From a virus, in IMG/VR virus record IMGVR_UViG_3300020171_000013, positions 1-39,694 of that record: a stretch of DNA of 39,694 bases, one strand, 5' to 3'. Positions 6,040 to 12,727 of the stretch are shown here, in pieces. The translations under genes and the position numbers were made by a program. Within the stretch, counting starts at the first letter, position 1; every line of letters starts with the position of its first letter. The notes below the pieces were generated by a model, which worked only from the letters and a program-made list of their open reading frames with translations, did not search any database and was not told the DNA's origin.

Positions 6040-6255
6040 TTTACACCTTCCGTCTCCGTTTTGTTGGGGCTGTTAGCTATTCCGAGGTGAGCGAACAGCT
6101 CGCGCGGACTGTCAAAGGAATATTTCGTTTCTCCGTGCAGCTCAACCCCGCCCGACCAATCGTCGTATAAAAAAAAGCCGTGACATATCTCCAAATGCTT
6201 TTGACATTGCCGCAAGAACTTCTGCGGTGATCTTCACTTCGCTGGTGGTCATCAT
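6036..6255 (-). pseudogene. Gene interrupted at a T8 run (frameshift, slippage or decay)
   Basis: ATG 6255 overlaps the stop of the gene above. The frame reads SEVKITAEVLAAMSKAFGDM and hits TGA soon after a run of eight T (complement of 6169-6176). Removing one T continues as FLYDDWSGGVELHGETKY to a TGA at 6038-6036 that overlaps the next ATG. With seven T the gene would be 72 codons plus stop, and both ends show the ATGA coupling of its neighbours. So this is one gene split at a homopolymer: programmed or transcriptional slippage, a real mutation, or an assembly error. Confidence 0.65.
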
Positions 6256-6485
6256 GCACTCTCCAATTTTACCGCCGGTAGCACCGGCTTGACTTCTGTC
6301 TCCTGGAATTGATCCATTGTGTCCAGGTATGATTTTACAATCTCGAACACAATCTCGTGCGCTGTTTTGTTGGAGACCAAGACCAGTTGCTTGAGGGTCT
6401 TTGCCATCTCCGGGGTGAGGTGAACCATTATCCGCTTTGGGTCGGGGATACTTTCGGGGAATTGGAATGGGGTTTTGGGGGGCAT
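6252..6485 (-). CDS. Ribbon-helix-helix-like small DNA-binding protein
   Basis: 77 residues from ATG 6485, which has an ideal AAGGAG. A short strand (KRIMVHL) is followed by two helices (TPEMAKTLKQLVLV and THEIVFEIVKSYLDTM) as in ribbon-helix-helix regulators. These dimerise and place the strand in the DNA major groove. The frame is open upstream to about 6623 (GTG) and that extension also looks coding (TYYRLSSEPVPAFRDKMHD), so a longer form of about 123 residues may exist. It could be a phage regulator acting on the operators described here; that link is inference. Confidence 0.6.
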   Translation of the reverse strand: MPPKTPFQFPESIPDPKRIMVHLTPEMAKTLKQLVLVSNKTAHEIVFEIVKSYLDTMDQFQETEVKPVLPAVKLESA

Positions 6486-6630
6486 GTTTTCTCCTTTCTC
6501 GAATATTGCTTTGTCATCGCCAATCTCTCCCGCCACCCCCAGGAACACCGCTACATCGTGCATTTTGTCGCGGAAGGCGGGGACGGGTTCGGAGGAGAGG
6601 CGGTAGTAGGTGAGTGGTTTCACTGGCTCG

Positions 6631-7173
6631 TCACTCGATCCAGAACTTGCAAAATTCAAGGTCTGAGAAAGTTACCTGAGTATCTCCACTCGATGCCCCG
6701 CGTGCCCCACCGCGTGGCCTGGCTGCAATTGCCTTGCCCGTTCCGTCCCAGAACCCCTTCTCTGCCGTCGGGAGTGTCGTGATCTCGGATGACAGCACCG
6801 CGCTGGTCACTGGATGGCCGCAAAGGTTACGGTTTACCAGCGCGAGCAACTGGCGCGCCTGTTCCGGCGTCAGGCCTTCTACGTGGATGGTTGACGACCT
6901 GAAACTTGGGGCGACCACTGTGCTGCACAGTGTGTACGTTTCTCCGCTCTTGAACTCCTCTATCTCGGAGAGCATTTTTGCGGTGTTCGGATATGAACCT
7001 GAACCGGGGTGCAACTCCAGGCCAGCGCGCGCGGCAGCAGATACGGCGTCGTCGGCCCACCCCCAGGCTCCGCTCTTTGCGGATTTCCCGGAAGAAAACT
7101 CACAGGCCAGCTTTGCGGCCCCTATGTAGTCGCCATCTTCCATCGCCTGATCGAAATAATCTTGATTGTTCAT
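6631..7173 (-). CDS. Hypothetical protein, 180 aa
   Basis: First gene after the operator-bearing promoter at 7213-7242, with AAGGAG before ATG 7173. The N-terminus is helical (YFDQAMEDGDYIGAAKLA). The middle carries a beta segment and VEGLTPEQARQLLALVN. The C-terminus is Gly/Arg-rich (ARPRGGARGASSG) and closes with LEFCKFWIE. No family recognised. Early expression under the CRP-like dyad is the main functional hint. Confidence 0.65.
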   Translation of the reverse strand: MNNQDYFDQAMEDGDYIGAAKLACEFSSGKSAKSGAWGWADDAVSAAARAGLELHPGSGSYPNTAKMLSEIEEFKSGETYTLCSTVVAPSFRSSTIHVEGLTPEQARQLLALVNRNLCGHPVTSAVLSSEITTLPTAEKGFWDGTGKAIAARPRGGARGASSGDTQVTFSDLEFCKFWIE

Positions 7174-7212
7174 TGCGGTCTCCTTGTTTGCGAATGTTTT
7201 GATTGTGTACTA

Positions 7213-7277
7213 ATAATACCAAATCCGTTGTCATAAAGTCCATCACCCGAATGTCACTGGTTTGTAATATGACATTC
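7213..7277 (-). promoter_or_regulatory. Operator-bearing promoter (a) for 6631-7173
   Basis: Minus strand: -10 TATTAT (7218-7213), -35 TGGACT (7242-7237) with an 18-base spacer; predicted leader about 33 bases. CGAATGTCAC on the plus strand (7248-7257) lies just upstream of the -35. An inverted copy (TGACATTCG, 7270-7278) gives a perfect 11-base inverted repeat CCCGAATGTCA/TGACATTCGGG. The two copies are about 21 bp apart, two helical turns. GGATTTGG precedes the -10, as at the next promoter. Confidence 0.6.
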
Positions 7278-7292
7278 GGGGGATGGGGGTAT

Positions 7293-7508
7293 CTAGTTTA
7301 CCATCATGGTGTCGCCGTTGCCACCAGTGCGGCGGGCAACTGCGGTCAGGTCGACAACCCAACCCTTGCGAGCGCCATCCCATTTACCGTTCAGGTACTT
7401 TTTGATCCAGTCTTTGATTTTGAAGGTATCGCCGGTCAGCAGGTCGCCAGTGAGAGTTACTTTGTGCCAGCCGTGTGATTTGATTTGCATTTCTTTTGCG
7501 GTATCCAT
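7293..7508 (-). CDS. Small hypothetical protein, 71 aa, first gene of the leftward early run
   Basis: GAAAGGAAA precedes ATG 7508. The product is basic, with the segment HGWHKVTLTGDLLTGDTF followed by IKKYLNGKWDGARKGWVVDL. Short beta strands around conserved-looking Trp and Lys residues suggest a small nucleic-acid-binding fold, but I do not recognise a family. It sits directly behind the operator-bearing promoter at 7550-7592 and is likely among the earliest phage proteins made. Confidence 0.65.
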   Translation of the reverse strand: MDTAKEMQIKSHGWHKVTLTGDLLTGDTFKIKDWIKKYLNGKWDGARKGWVVDLTAVARRTGGNGDTMMVN

Positions 7509-7549
7509 TTCGTTTTCCTTTCACGAAGTTTTTGATTGCCGATGTATTA

Positions 7550-7610
7550 ATATTACCAAATTCCGCCGCCCTTGTCATGTGACGAAAGTCATGCTTCCGG
7601 TATGACATTC
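7550..7610 (-). promoter_or_regulatory. Operator-bearing promoter (b) for 7293-7508
   Basis: Minus strand: -10 TAATAT (7555-7550), 17-base spacer, -35 ATGACA (7578-7573). The dyad GTGACGAAAGTCAT (plus strand 7579-7592) abuts the -35, centred near -42. A second half-site TGACATTC (7603-7610) lies 21 bp further. The predicted leader is about 35 bases. Layout and spacing match the promoter upstream of 33892. Confidence 0.7.
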
Positions 7611-7658
7611 TTCCTTTTCGCCGCCTGAGTGCCTGCAATCTCGCTCCCCGAAATGGTG

Positions 7659-7664
7659 TATAAT
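7659..7664 (+). promoter_or_regulatory. Possible -10 box for the rightward lysis/late genes
   Basis: A consensus TATAAT lies 49 bases before ATG 7713, but no good -35 is visible (GCAATC at an 18-base spacing). It is divergent from promoter (b). An activator-dependent or extended late promoter is possible. Confidence 0.4.
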
Positions 7665-7712
7665 GGGGGGAGACGTGTATACAACTTTGCCGTTTTAGGA
7701 AGGGAGAGCATC

Positions 7713-8033
7713 ATGCAAAAAACAATCTGGCAATCAAGAACGTTCTGGGCGACGGTGGTTGATGTCGTGGTGTCGCTGGTAGTCTATTTCGTGACCAAAT
7801 ACGCCGCGCCGACCGTGACGACCGACGTGCTGTTCGTCATCGGCCTACTGCAGCCGGTAGTGATTGCCTACGTCGTGGGCAAGAACTACCAGGACGCGCA
7901 TATTATCCCGACGCAGATCAATGCAGCGGTTGAGGCCGAAATGAACAAGGCCGCCGAAGCCTTTGCCATGTCCCCCGAGGTCAATCGATACTTTGCCGAG
8001 CAGGACGCCCAGCACGACCAGGGCGCTGGGTAG
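7713..8033 (+). CDS. Holin-like membrane protein
   Basis: 106 residues from ATG 7713 with AGGAAGGGAG upstream; the longer frame start is not supported. Two hydrophobic segments (about residues 12-30 and 37-57) are followed by a charged, helical tail. This size and topology fit a phage holin that permeabilises the host membrane at the end of infection. The next gene encodes an XhlA-like partner. No endolysin is recognised beside it, so the lysis assignment rests on topology and neighbour. Confidence 0.6.
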   Translation: MQKTIWQSRTFWATVVDVVVSLVVYFVTKYAAPTVTTDVLFVIGLLQPVVIAYVVGKNYQDAHIIPTQINAAVEAEMNKAAEAFAMSPEVNRYFAEQDAQHDQGAG

Positions 8034-8038
8034 CCGCC

Positions 8039-8287
8039 ATGACGCCGCCAAGCAACAATAGTGTCACCCTGGCGGTAGTGGGGGCCAAGCTCGACGCGCT
8101 GCGGGATGTAGTCGAGGACTACATCAAGTTCCAGCGCGAGGATCAAAAGGAAATCACTAAACGGGTCGGCGCGCTCGAAGTTGAGCAGTCAGCACTGAAA
8201 ACAAACTACGGCATCTGGAATGTCGTAAACTCGATTGCGGCGATTATAGCGGCGGCGGTAGCTGCCGTTTTCGGTAGTAGGCCATAG
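8039..8287 (+). CDS. XhlA-like coiled-coil protein with C-terminal membrane anchor
   Basis: 82 residues. The N-terminal part contains a heptad-like helix (KFQREDQKEITKRVGALEV) and the C-terminal 20 residues are hydrophobic (VVNSIAAIIAAAVAAVFG). This is the plan of the XhlA/hemolysin-type accessory lysis proteins that work next to a holin. It follows the holin-like gene by 5 bases. Function is inferred from architecture and context. Confidence 0.55.
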   Translation: MTPPSNNSVTLAVVGAKLDALRDVVEDYIKFQREDQKEITKRVGALEVEQSALKTNYGIWNVVNSIAAIIAAAVAAVFGSRP

Positions 8288-8295
8288 GCCACCAA

Positions 8296-9150
8296 GTGGA
8301 CTTTCACATTTTGAATATCTCAGACACGCACGGCGGCAATCGTCACGGGCTGATGTCGCCCGATACCGTTCTGACAACCGAAGGCGCGGAAGGCAAGCCG
8401 TTTACCTTTACCCCAGAGATGACGCCCTACCAGGAATGGATGTGGCAGGATGTCTACCTGTGGGGTATTGAGCAGGCCATAAAAATGACGGCTGGCCGCC
8501 CGGTTATCGTCATCCATGCTGGCGACGTAACGCACGGCAACCGCTTCACTGAGTCGCTGGTGTCATCTCGGATGAGTCATCAGATAGCGATAGCGGTGCG
8601 GGCGCTGGCCGAATTGAATCGGGTAAAGCCTGTGCGCTTCTTTTTGGTACATGGCACAGATGTACACGTTTTTGGTGAAGGGACGGCGGAAGAGGAAGTT
8701 GCAGAACGATTACGCGGCGTTATGGGCTGCGAAGTGGCTGCTACTCCGTTTGGGCTGCTGGACATCGGCGGCGTCAAGGTTGACATAGCTCATCACGGCC
8801 CAGGGCCGGGGGTGGGCTGGCTACAAGGCAACACCGCACGCAACTACGCCAAGCAGCACATGATGGATGAGATATTCAAACTGCACCGCCTGCCGCCCGA
8901 TATTTATATTCGCGGCCACAACCACGCCTACCGATACGAGCGGGTTGAGCTGGATGATGGAATTGTGAGCCACTTGATTTTATGTCCGTCGTTTTGCAGC
9001 ATGAACGGTTACGCCCGCGCTGTGACCCGCTCAATTCCGTGGATAACAAACGGGATGGTTCTGATTGACATCCAGGGCGGCATGGTGACGGACGTTCACC
9101 CGCTGACCAAGACCATTGACATCCGGGAGCATTTCAAGGTGACGATATGA
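8296..9150 (+). CDS. Calcineurin-like metallophosphoesterase
   Basis: 284 residues; GTG at 8296 is the likely start. The metal-binding motifs appear in order: SDTHGG (D10, H12), GDVTHGN (D77, H80), VHGTDVH (H119 region), AHHGPG and GHNH (207-210). Such enzymes hydrolyse phosphomono- or diesters with a two-metal centre; phage members may act on nucleotides, DNA ends or RNA. The C-terminus overlaps the next ATG by four bases. The canonical GNHD motif is replaced by HGTDVH, so substrate prediction is uncertain. Confidence 0.85.
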   Translation: MDFHILNISDTHGGNRHGLMSPDTVLTTEGAEGKPFTFTPEMTPYQEWMWQDVYLWGIEQAIKMTAGRPVIVIHAGDVTHGNRFTESLVSSRMSHQIAIAVRALAELNRVKPVRFFLVHGTDVHVFGEGTAEEEVAERLRGVMGCEVAATPFGLLDIGGVKVDIAHHGPGPGVGWLQGNTARNYAKQHMMDEIFKLHRLPPDIYIRGHNHAYRYERVELDDGIVSHLILCPSFCSMNGYARAVTRSIPWITNGMVLIDIQGGMVTDVHPLTKTIDIREHFKVTI

Positions 9151-9587
9151 ACCTACGCCAGGCAGTCGATAATTTCTTTCTCCGCCGCGACCACCGCCAC
9201 TGGATCGGAATTGTGGATTTTGCGACGGGCGTCCTGGTTGGCGGTGATGTGCCGCTAACCGCAGTTCGTTATCGCTGCTATCTGTGCGGGCGCACATTTG
9301 ACGAGATAGAGCGCGTTGGGTTGGAGCAAATCGCCGCCGGTCATCCGATTGACGCGGTGCTGGACTGGTGCTTTGCCGACGCCGAAACCATCGATGACGG
9401 CTTCGGAAGTTCAGCCCCCAACACCTGCCCGAAGTGTGGCGGCAAAGTGCAATTCGTTCGGCCGGGCGATGTTCGGTGTTCGGAGTGTGACGGCCTACAG
9501 GCCGAAACCGCCGAATGGGAGACCTTGTCGGACGAGGTGACAAACCAGTACCCGTATGAATCGGCAAAAACCGAGGCGACGGCATGA
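9147..9587 (+). CDS. Zinc-ribbon protein, 146 aa
   Basis: Four CxxC-type knuckles are visible: RCYLCGRTF, NTCPKCGGK, and RCSECDG towards the C-terminus, with a further cysteine in LDWCFAD. The first part is WIGIVDFATGVLVGGDVPL. Probably a metal-stabilised structural or nucleic-acid-binding protein. It is coupled to the phosphoesterase and to the SH3b gene by ATGA overlaps, so the three are co-translated. No enzyme motif is seen. Confidence 0.65.
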   Translation: MNLRQAVDNFFLRRDHRHWIGIVDFATGVLVGGDVPLTAVRYRCYLCGRTFDEIERVGLEQIAAGHPIDAVLDWCFADAETIDDGFGSSAPNTCPKCGGKVQFVRPGDVRCSECDGLQAETAEWETLSDEVTNQYPYESAKTEATA

Positions 9588-9940
9588 CCCCCAATGCCAT
9601 TATATTTCGCTTCAACCAGGCCACCGGCGGATATGCAATCGAGGAATATCACGGGGTGGGCCTGCCGGTCATCTCCGTCATTTTTGAGACCGAATATATC
9701 CCGCCCCAGGCCGGGCCACAACTCGGATGGGTGACGACGTTTGGCAGCAGACGCCTGCGCCGCCAGCCGAACGACATATCAGAGACGCTCTTCGCGATCA
9801 CGGACGGCGCAGAGCGGTTAGCGGTCTACGGCGAGACCGTCGCGAATGGTTGGGACTGGTGGCGGGTGCAGTGTCCCGAGGGCTGGCCGGGGACGCTGTG
9901 GATAGCAAAGACCAATTGCGGGCAGTTGGAGCCGGTATGA
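9584..9940 (+). CDS. Bacterial SH3-like (SH3b) domain protein
   Basis: 118 residues. The C-terminal 65 residues follow the SH3b pattern: RRLRRQPNDISETLFAI, a turn, then NGWDWWRVQCPEGWPGTLWI. SH3b domains usually bind peptidoglycan or stabilise cell-wall enzymes. The N-terminal half has no motif I recognise and no catalytic residues are evident. Placed near the lysis genes, it may be a wall-binding accessory protein. Confidence 0.55.
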   Translation: MTPNAIIFRFNQATGGYAIEEYHGVGLPVISVIFETEYIPPQAGPQLGWVTTFGSRRLRRQPNDISETLFAITDGAERLAVYGETVANGWDWWRVQCPEGWPGTLWIAKTNCGQLEPV

Positions 9941-10225
9941 TTGATAACCCCATGGGCAGCAGCGAGGGCGGCACGTCACCAAGGTGTTATAGCGCGGGTG
10001 GTGTTGGCCGAGCCGGTGACCCGTCAAGCCTGCTTCGAGCGGCTCAAATGTGGCGGGTGTCCTGACACAAACAGGGTCGGCGTCTCCAGCGCACAGCCGA
10101 GCGACCTGGCCTGCCCACAGGGTTATCAAAGTGTGAATAGCGAAAGGATGACTATATGGAAAAGCAAGCAGAATACCAAACGCAACAAGCGCCAATTGAG
10201 ATCAAACCCGATGGCCGCTACGTGA
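9941..10225 (+). CDS. Possible cysteine-rich small protein from a TTG start
   Basis: TTG 9941 follows directly on the stop of the SH3b gene and has TTGGAG about 11 bases upstream. The frame encodes FERLKCGGCPDTN and other cysteines, which looks like a short zinc site, and its GC-rich third positions suit coding. Its last 70 bases overlap the next gene, and another frame starting at ATG 9937 (42 residues) competes. Low certainty. Confidence 0.35.
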   Translation: MITPWAAARAARHQGVIARVVLAEPVTRQACFERLKCGGCPDTNRVGVSSAQPSDLACPQGYQSVNSERMTIWKSKQNTKRNKRQLRSNPMAAT

Positions 10226-10359
10226 CCAGCGGCGCGGCGCTCGGAGAGTTGCCGCAGTCGAATATTATGAGATCGTTGACTGCTCTCTTTATGATCCAGG
10301 TTGAACCGCTCCTGGGAGAAGGCAATGCAGGCCTACCCCCCGACCGCCTCCCCGTCTGA
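10156..10359 (+). CDS. Small hypothetical protein, 67 aa
   Basis: AAAGGA sits ahead of ATG 10156. The product is Gln/Glu-rich at the start (EKQAEYQTQQAPIEIKPD) and ends in LPPDRLPV. No family recognised. It overlaps the following zinc-type gene by about 35 bases. Confidence 0.5.
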   Translation: MEKQAEYQTQQAPIEIKPDGRYVTSGAALGELPQSNIMRSLTALFMIQVEPLLGEGNAGLPPDRLPV

Positions 10360-10537
10360 CAGGCGCGGCTGCTGGACGCTCAACGACTTCTGCCCGCACT
10401 GCGGCAAAGGACGCCTTTGCACCGACGGCGACTTTATCTGGTGCGAACGCGGCTATGAATGCTACTTCGTTGAGACGCCAAAATACTCAACGAACAGCAA
10501 TAGGAGAAGGCCACGCGATGACCACCGAACACAATGA
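10325..10537 (+). CDS. Small zinc-ribbon protein, 70 aa
   Basis: ATG 10325 has GGGAGAAGG before it. The product contains NDFCPHCGKGRLC and a second pair, WCERGYECYF, giving four or five cysteines that could bind zinc, and ends in a basic tail. It overlaps the start of the nuclease gene by 20 bases. Function unknown; probably nucleic-acid binding. Confidence 0.6.
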   Translation: MQAYPPTASPSDRRGCWTLNDFCPHCGKGRLCTDGDFIWCERGYECYFVETPKYSTNSNRRRPRDDHRTQ

Positions 10538-10883
10538 GCAAGCCGCGCTCGTAGGCTGGTTTCGGGTGGCATATCCAGAGTATGCCAGTCTGCTATTCGC
10601 AGTCCCCAACGGTGCGCACCTGGCAGGGGCGTCTGGCGCACGCGCCCGACAGATGGCGACACTAAAGGCCGAAGGCCTCACCCCCGGCGTCTCTGACCTG
10701 GTACTGCTCGTTGCGCGTGGCATTTATCACGGCGCGGTCATCGAGATAAAAAAGCCGGGCGGTGTGCTATCGCCTGAGCAGGTTGCATTTTTGGCACTGG
10801 CAGCCAGCCAGTGTTATTACGACATTGTCGCCTGGACGTTTGAAGAGGCGCAAGCGATGTTACAGGATTACATGGAGCAATAA
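10518..10883 (+). CDS. VRR-NUC domain nuclease
   Basis: 121 residues from ATG 10518 (AGGAGAAGG upstream). It matches the stand-alone VRR-NUC layout: FAVPNGAHLAG, LTPGVSDLVLLV, then GAVIEIKKPGG and SPEQ. The catalytic PD-(D/E)xK-type residues would be the Asp in GVSD and E-x-K in EIKK. Such phage proteins cut branched or structured DNA and are thought to resolve replication or packaging intermediates. It could serve the RecT-like protein or the terminase. Confidence 0.88.
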   Translation: MTTEHNEQAALVGWFRVAYPEYASLLFAVPNGAHLAGASGARARQMATLKAEGLTPGVSDLVLLVARGIYHGAVIEIKKPGGVLSPEQVAFLALAASQCYYDIVAWTFEEAQAMLQDYMEQ

Positions 10884-11098
10884 TGGACGCAATACGCTTT
10901 TCAGCACAAACCTACAAGGTGCAAACCCTCGTTGATGGGGGCGTGCGCTTGACACTTGATCTGATTGAGCCAGTTACGCCAGATACAATCATCCAGCTTT
11001 TTAACTCGCGTCAACCCGGTATCTTGCTGGAAGTTGCGGCGGTTGCCGTTGACGCCGAAAAATCAAAATCTAATCAGGTTATCCGGGATGTCGAATAG
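10883..11098 (+). CDS. Small hypothetical protein, 71 aa, next to the nuclease
   Basis: ATG 10883 overlaps the TAA of the nuclease gene. The segment KVQTLVDGGVRLTLDLIEP is a compact beta motif that I have the impression of seeing in small phage proteins near nucleases, but I cannot name the family. The last 36 bases converge with the ASCH gene on the other strand. Confidence 0.6.
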   Translation: MDAIRFSAQTYKVQTLVDGGVRLTLDLIEPVTPDTIIQLFNSRQPGILLEVAAVAVDAEKSKSNQVIRDVE

Positions 11099-11485
11099 CC
11101 CCAATTTCCCCCCGAACCTTACAAATTGGCACTGCTTTGGATCTGTGAAAACCCACCCAATCGCGCCGTCGTTGTAAAACCCCAGGTCTATCGTTTTTGG
11201 GAGCGCGGCCGGGTTATCGCTAACAAGATCGTTCCCGTAGCCCTGGACAAAACCGACGAGGTTGACGACGCCAACGATGCCGCCGGTCGGAAACTCCGCG
11301 GGCCAGGGGTAGCCGTTGGCCTCGCAGAATTTGCGGGCCGCGCACATGTCGTTATCGTTGACGGTTTTCGACGCCAGAATCGCCAGCGGGCCACGATATT
11401 TTGTAGACCACGAGCGATTCTCGATTTGCTTGACGCCCTGGACGATGAGGGTGGCCCAGGGTTGACGTACCGCAAGAGCTTTCAT
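11063..11485 (-). CDS. ASCH-domain protein (PUA-like), leftward island
   Basis: 140 residues from ATG 11485 (a TTG three bases earlier is also possible). ASCH signatures: KALAVRQPWATLIVQG, VKQIENRSWSTKYRGPLAI and the strand AIGWVFTDP. These PUA-like domains bind RNA or modified bases; some cleave RNA. It is the only leftward gene inside the rightward arc and has its own promoter with a CRP-like dyad. The predicted transcription start falls on the A of ATG, so the mRNA is probably leaderless. The neighbouring divergent gene is a PP-loop enzyme; a joint role in nucleotide modification or its recognition is a guess. Confidence 0.8.
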   Translation of the reverse strand: MKALAVRQPWATLIVQGVKQIENRSWSTKYRGPLAILASKTVNDNDMCAARKFCEANGYPWPAEFPTGGIVGVVNLVGFVQGYGNDLVSDNPAALPKTIDLGFYNDGAIGWVFTDPKQCQFVRFGGKLGLFDIPDNLIRF

Positions 11486-11491
11486 CAATCC

Positions 11492-11533
11492 ATTATATCA
11501 AACTGCCTGATCGAGTCAAGTGACATTCGTCAC
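11492..11533 (-). promoter_or_regulatory. Operator-bearing promoter (c) for the ASCH gene; leaderless start
   Basis: Minus strand: -10 TATAAT (11497-11492), 16-base spacer, -35 TTGACT (11519-11514). The perfect dyad GTGACATTCGTCAC (11520-11533) abuts the -35. Six bases separate the -10 from ATG 11485. The same dyad lies 10 bases upstream of ATG 11543 on the other strand, so one protein could control both genes. Confidence 0.75.
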
Positions 11534-11542
11534 ATAAAAAAT

Positions 11543-12286
11543 ATGAATACTGCAAAAATCGAACACCCTGAGTTATTCGACCCGGAGACGGGCCTGCCGC
11601 TGCCCAGCCCGCGCCTGGTAGAGATTGCGCGCCAGGTGGCCGGGAATCGGCTGCTGCTGTCGTTTTCGGGCCGCGACAGTCTGGCCTGCTGGCTGTATCT
11701 GCGAGACCAGGGCTTTGAGCTGATTCCGTATTTTTGCTATACCGTGCCGGGCCTGAGTTACGATGATGAGATGTTGGATTACTACGAGCGGTTTTTCGGC
11801 CAGCACATTATCAGACTGCCGCACCCCCGCACCTACGAGTTGTTTTACGCCCGCGCCTGGATGCCCCCCGACGTGGCGGCGATGATCTGGCGCTGCAAGT
11901 TGCCGCGCTTCGAGTATTCAGACATTGAGCGATGGCTTGCAGAGCAGTTCGGGCTTGGAGACGACCACCTGACCGGGGTGGGCATCAAGAGCGCGGACAA
12001 CCTGATGAGGCTGCGCCTCATCCGCCAGATGGGGCCAATTGGTTACAAAAAGCGCCGGTACTACTACGCGATTTGGGATTGGAAAACGGCGGATGTCAAA
12101 GCCAGAATCGAGCAAGCTGGATTGAGGCTGAGTAAGTCGTACTTCTATTTCGGCTCGACGGGCGACGGAATAGACTATCGTTTTGTGCGCTATCTCAAAG
12201 ATAATCTGCCAGATGATTACCAGCGGGTGCTGGACGTATTCCCGGAGTCCGATCTGGAGTTGTTTCGGTACGAGGGCGTGAAATGA
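11543..12286 (+). CDS. PP-loop ATPase of the PAPS-reductase/sulfotransferase-like superfamily
   Basis: 247 residues from ATG 11543; the longer open frame upstream is antisense to the ASCH gene. The ATP-pyrophosphatase loop is SFSGRDS (residues 40-46), one residue shorter than the usual SGGxDS. It is followed by IPYFCYTVPGLSYDDEMLDYY and PHPRTYELFY. Relatives activate a substrate with ATP, in sulfur assimilation, tRNA thiolation or DNA phosphorothioation; phage versions are mostly uncharacterised. There is no ribosome site before the ATG. The next gene overlaps by ATGA and may be its partner. Confidence 0.75.
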   Translation: MNTAKIEHPELFDPETGLPLPSPRLVEIARQVAGNRLLLSFSGRDSLACWLYLRDQGFELIPYFCYTVPGLSYDDEMLDYYERFFGQHIIRLPHPRTYELFYARAWMPPDVAAMIWRCKLPRFEYSDIERWLAEQFGLGDDHLTGVGIKSADNLMRLRLIRQMGPIGYKKRRYYYAIWDWKTADVKARIEQAGLRLSKSYFYFGSTGDGIDYRFVRYLKDNLPDDYQRVLDVFPESDLELFRYEGVK

Positions 12287-12726
12287 AAACGGCGAAGATC
12301 GAACCAAAGATTATGAAAACAGCGACCAAAAAGACCCGAATCGCCAAGCGGTTGCCCAACCTGAAAACGATGTTCGAGGACGAAGGCGACCCATTGGAGG
12401 ACGTGGAGTATAATGATGCCGACCTGGAAGCCTCCGCCGACGCGGAGATGACGGAGATCGTCAAGCAAATCAAGGAGCGGAAGCGCCAGATGCAAGAGCG
12501 TTTCCGGGTGGCGAATGATACGGATTATTGGTTTGCGATGTGTTTTCAATCGCGTGAACAGCGTGACGAGTTTTTGAGATTGACCGGGTGGGCCGCGCCC
12601 GGAGAAAAATATTTGAGTGGTCTAAAAGTGGCCCAAGTATTAGGCGTCGAGATAGGGGTGATTGAGCTTGACCCAAAGCCGTTACGCGGGAAACCGCGAA
12701 AGTACACGAGGAAGGAGGTGATTTGA
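12283..12726 (+). CDS. Hypothetical basic protein coupled to the PP-loop gene
   Basis: 147 residues, ATGA-coupled. It has a very Lys/Arg-rich N-terminus (IMKTATKKTRIAKRLPN), an acidic linker, a helical segment (EIVKQIKERKRQMQERFRV), then NDTDYWFAMCFQSREQRDEF and a C-terminal basic tail. The middle part resembles small phage proteins found near packaging genes, but no function is known to me. It could bind DNA or the PP-loop protein. Confidence 0.6.
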   Translation: MKTAKIEPKIMKTATKKTRIAKRLPNLKTMFEDEGDPLEDVEYNDADLEASADAEMTEIVKQIKERKRQMQERFRVANDTDYWFAMCFQSREQRDEFLRLTGWAAPGEKYLSGLKVAQVLGVEIGVIELDPKPLRGKPRKYTRKEVI

Positions 12727-12727
12727 G

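Noticed and set aside
9937-10065. A 42-codon frame starting in the ATGA after the SH3b gene
   Set aside because: It competes with the cysteine-rich TTG frame, has no motif, and neither could be preferred strongly; only the cysteine-rich one was listed, at low confidence.
11126-11542. N-terminal extension of the PP-loop gene
   Set aside because: This part is antisense to the ASCH gene and the extension has no family-like sequence; ATG 11543 fits the domain start.
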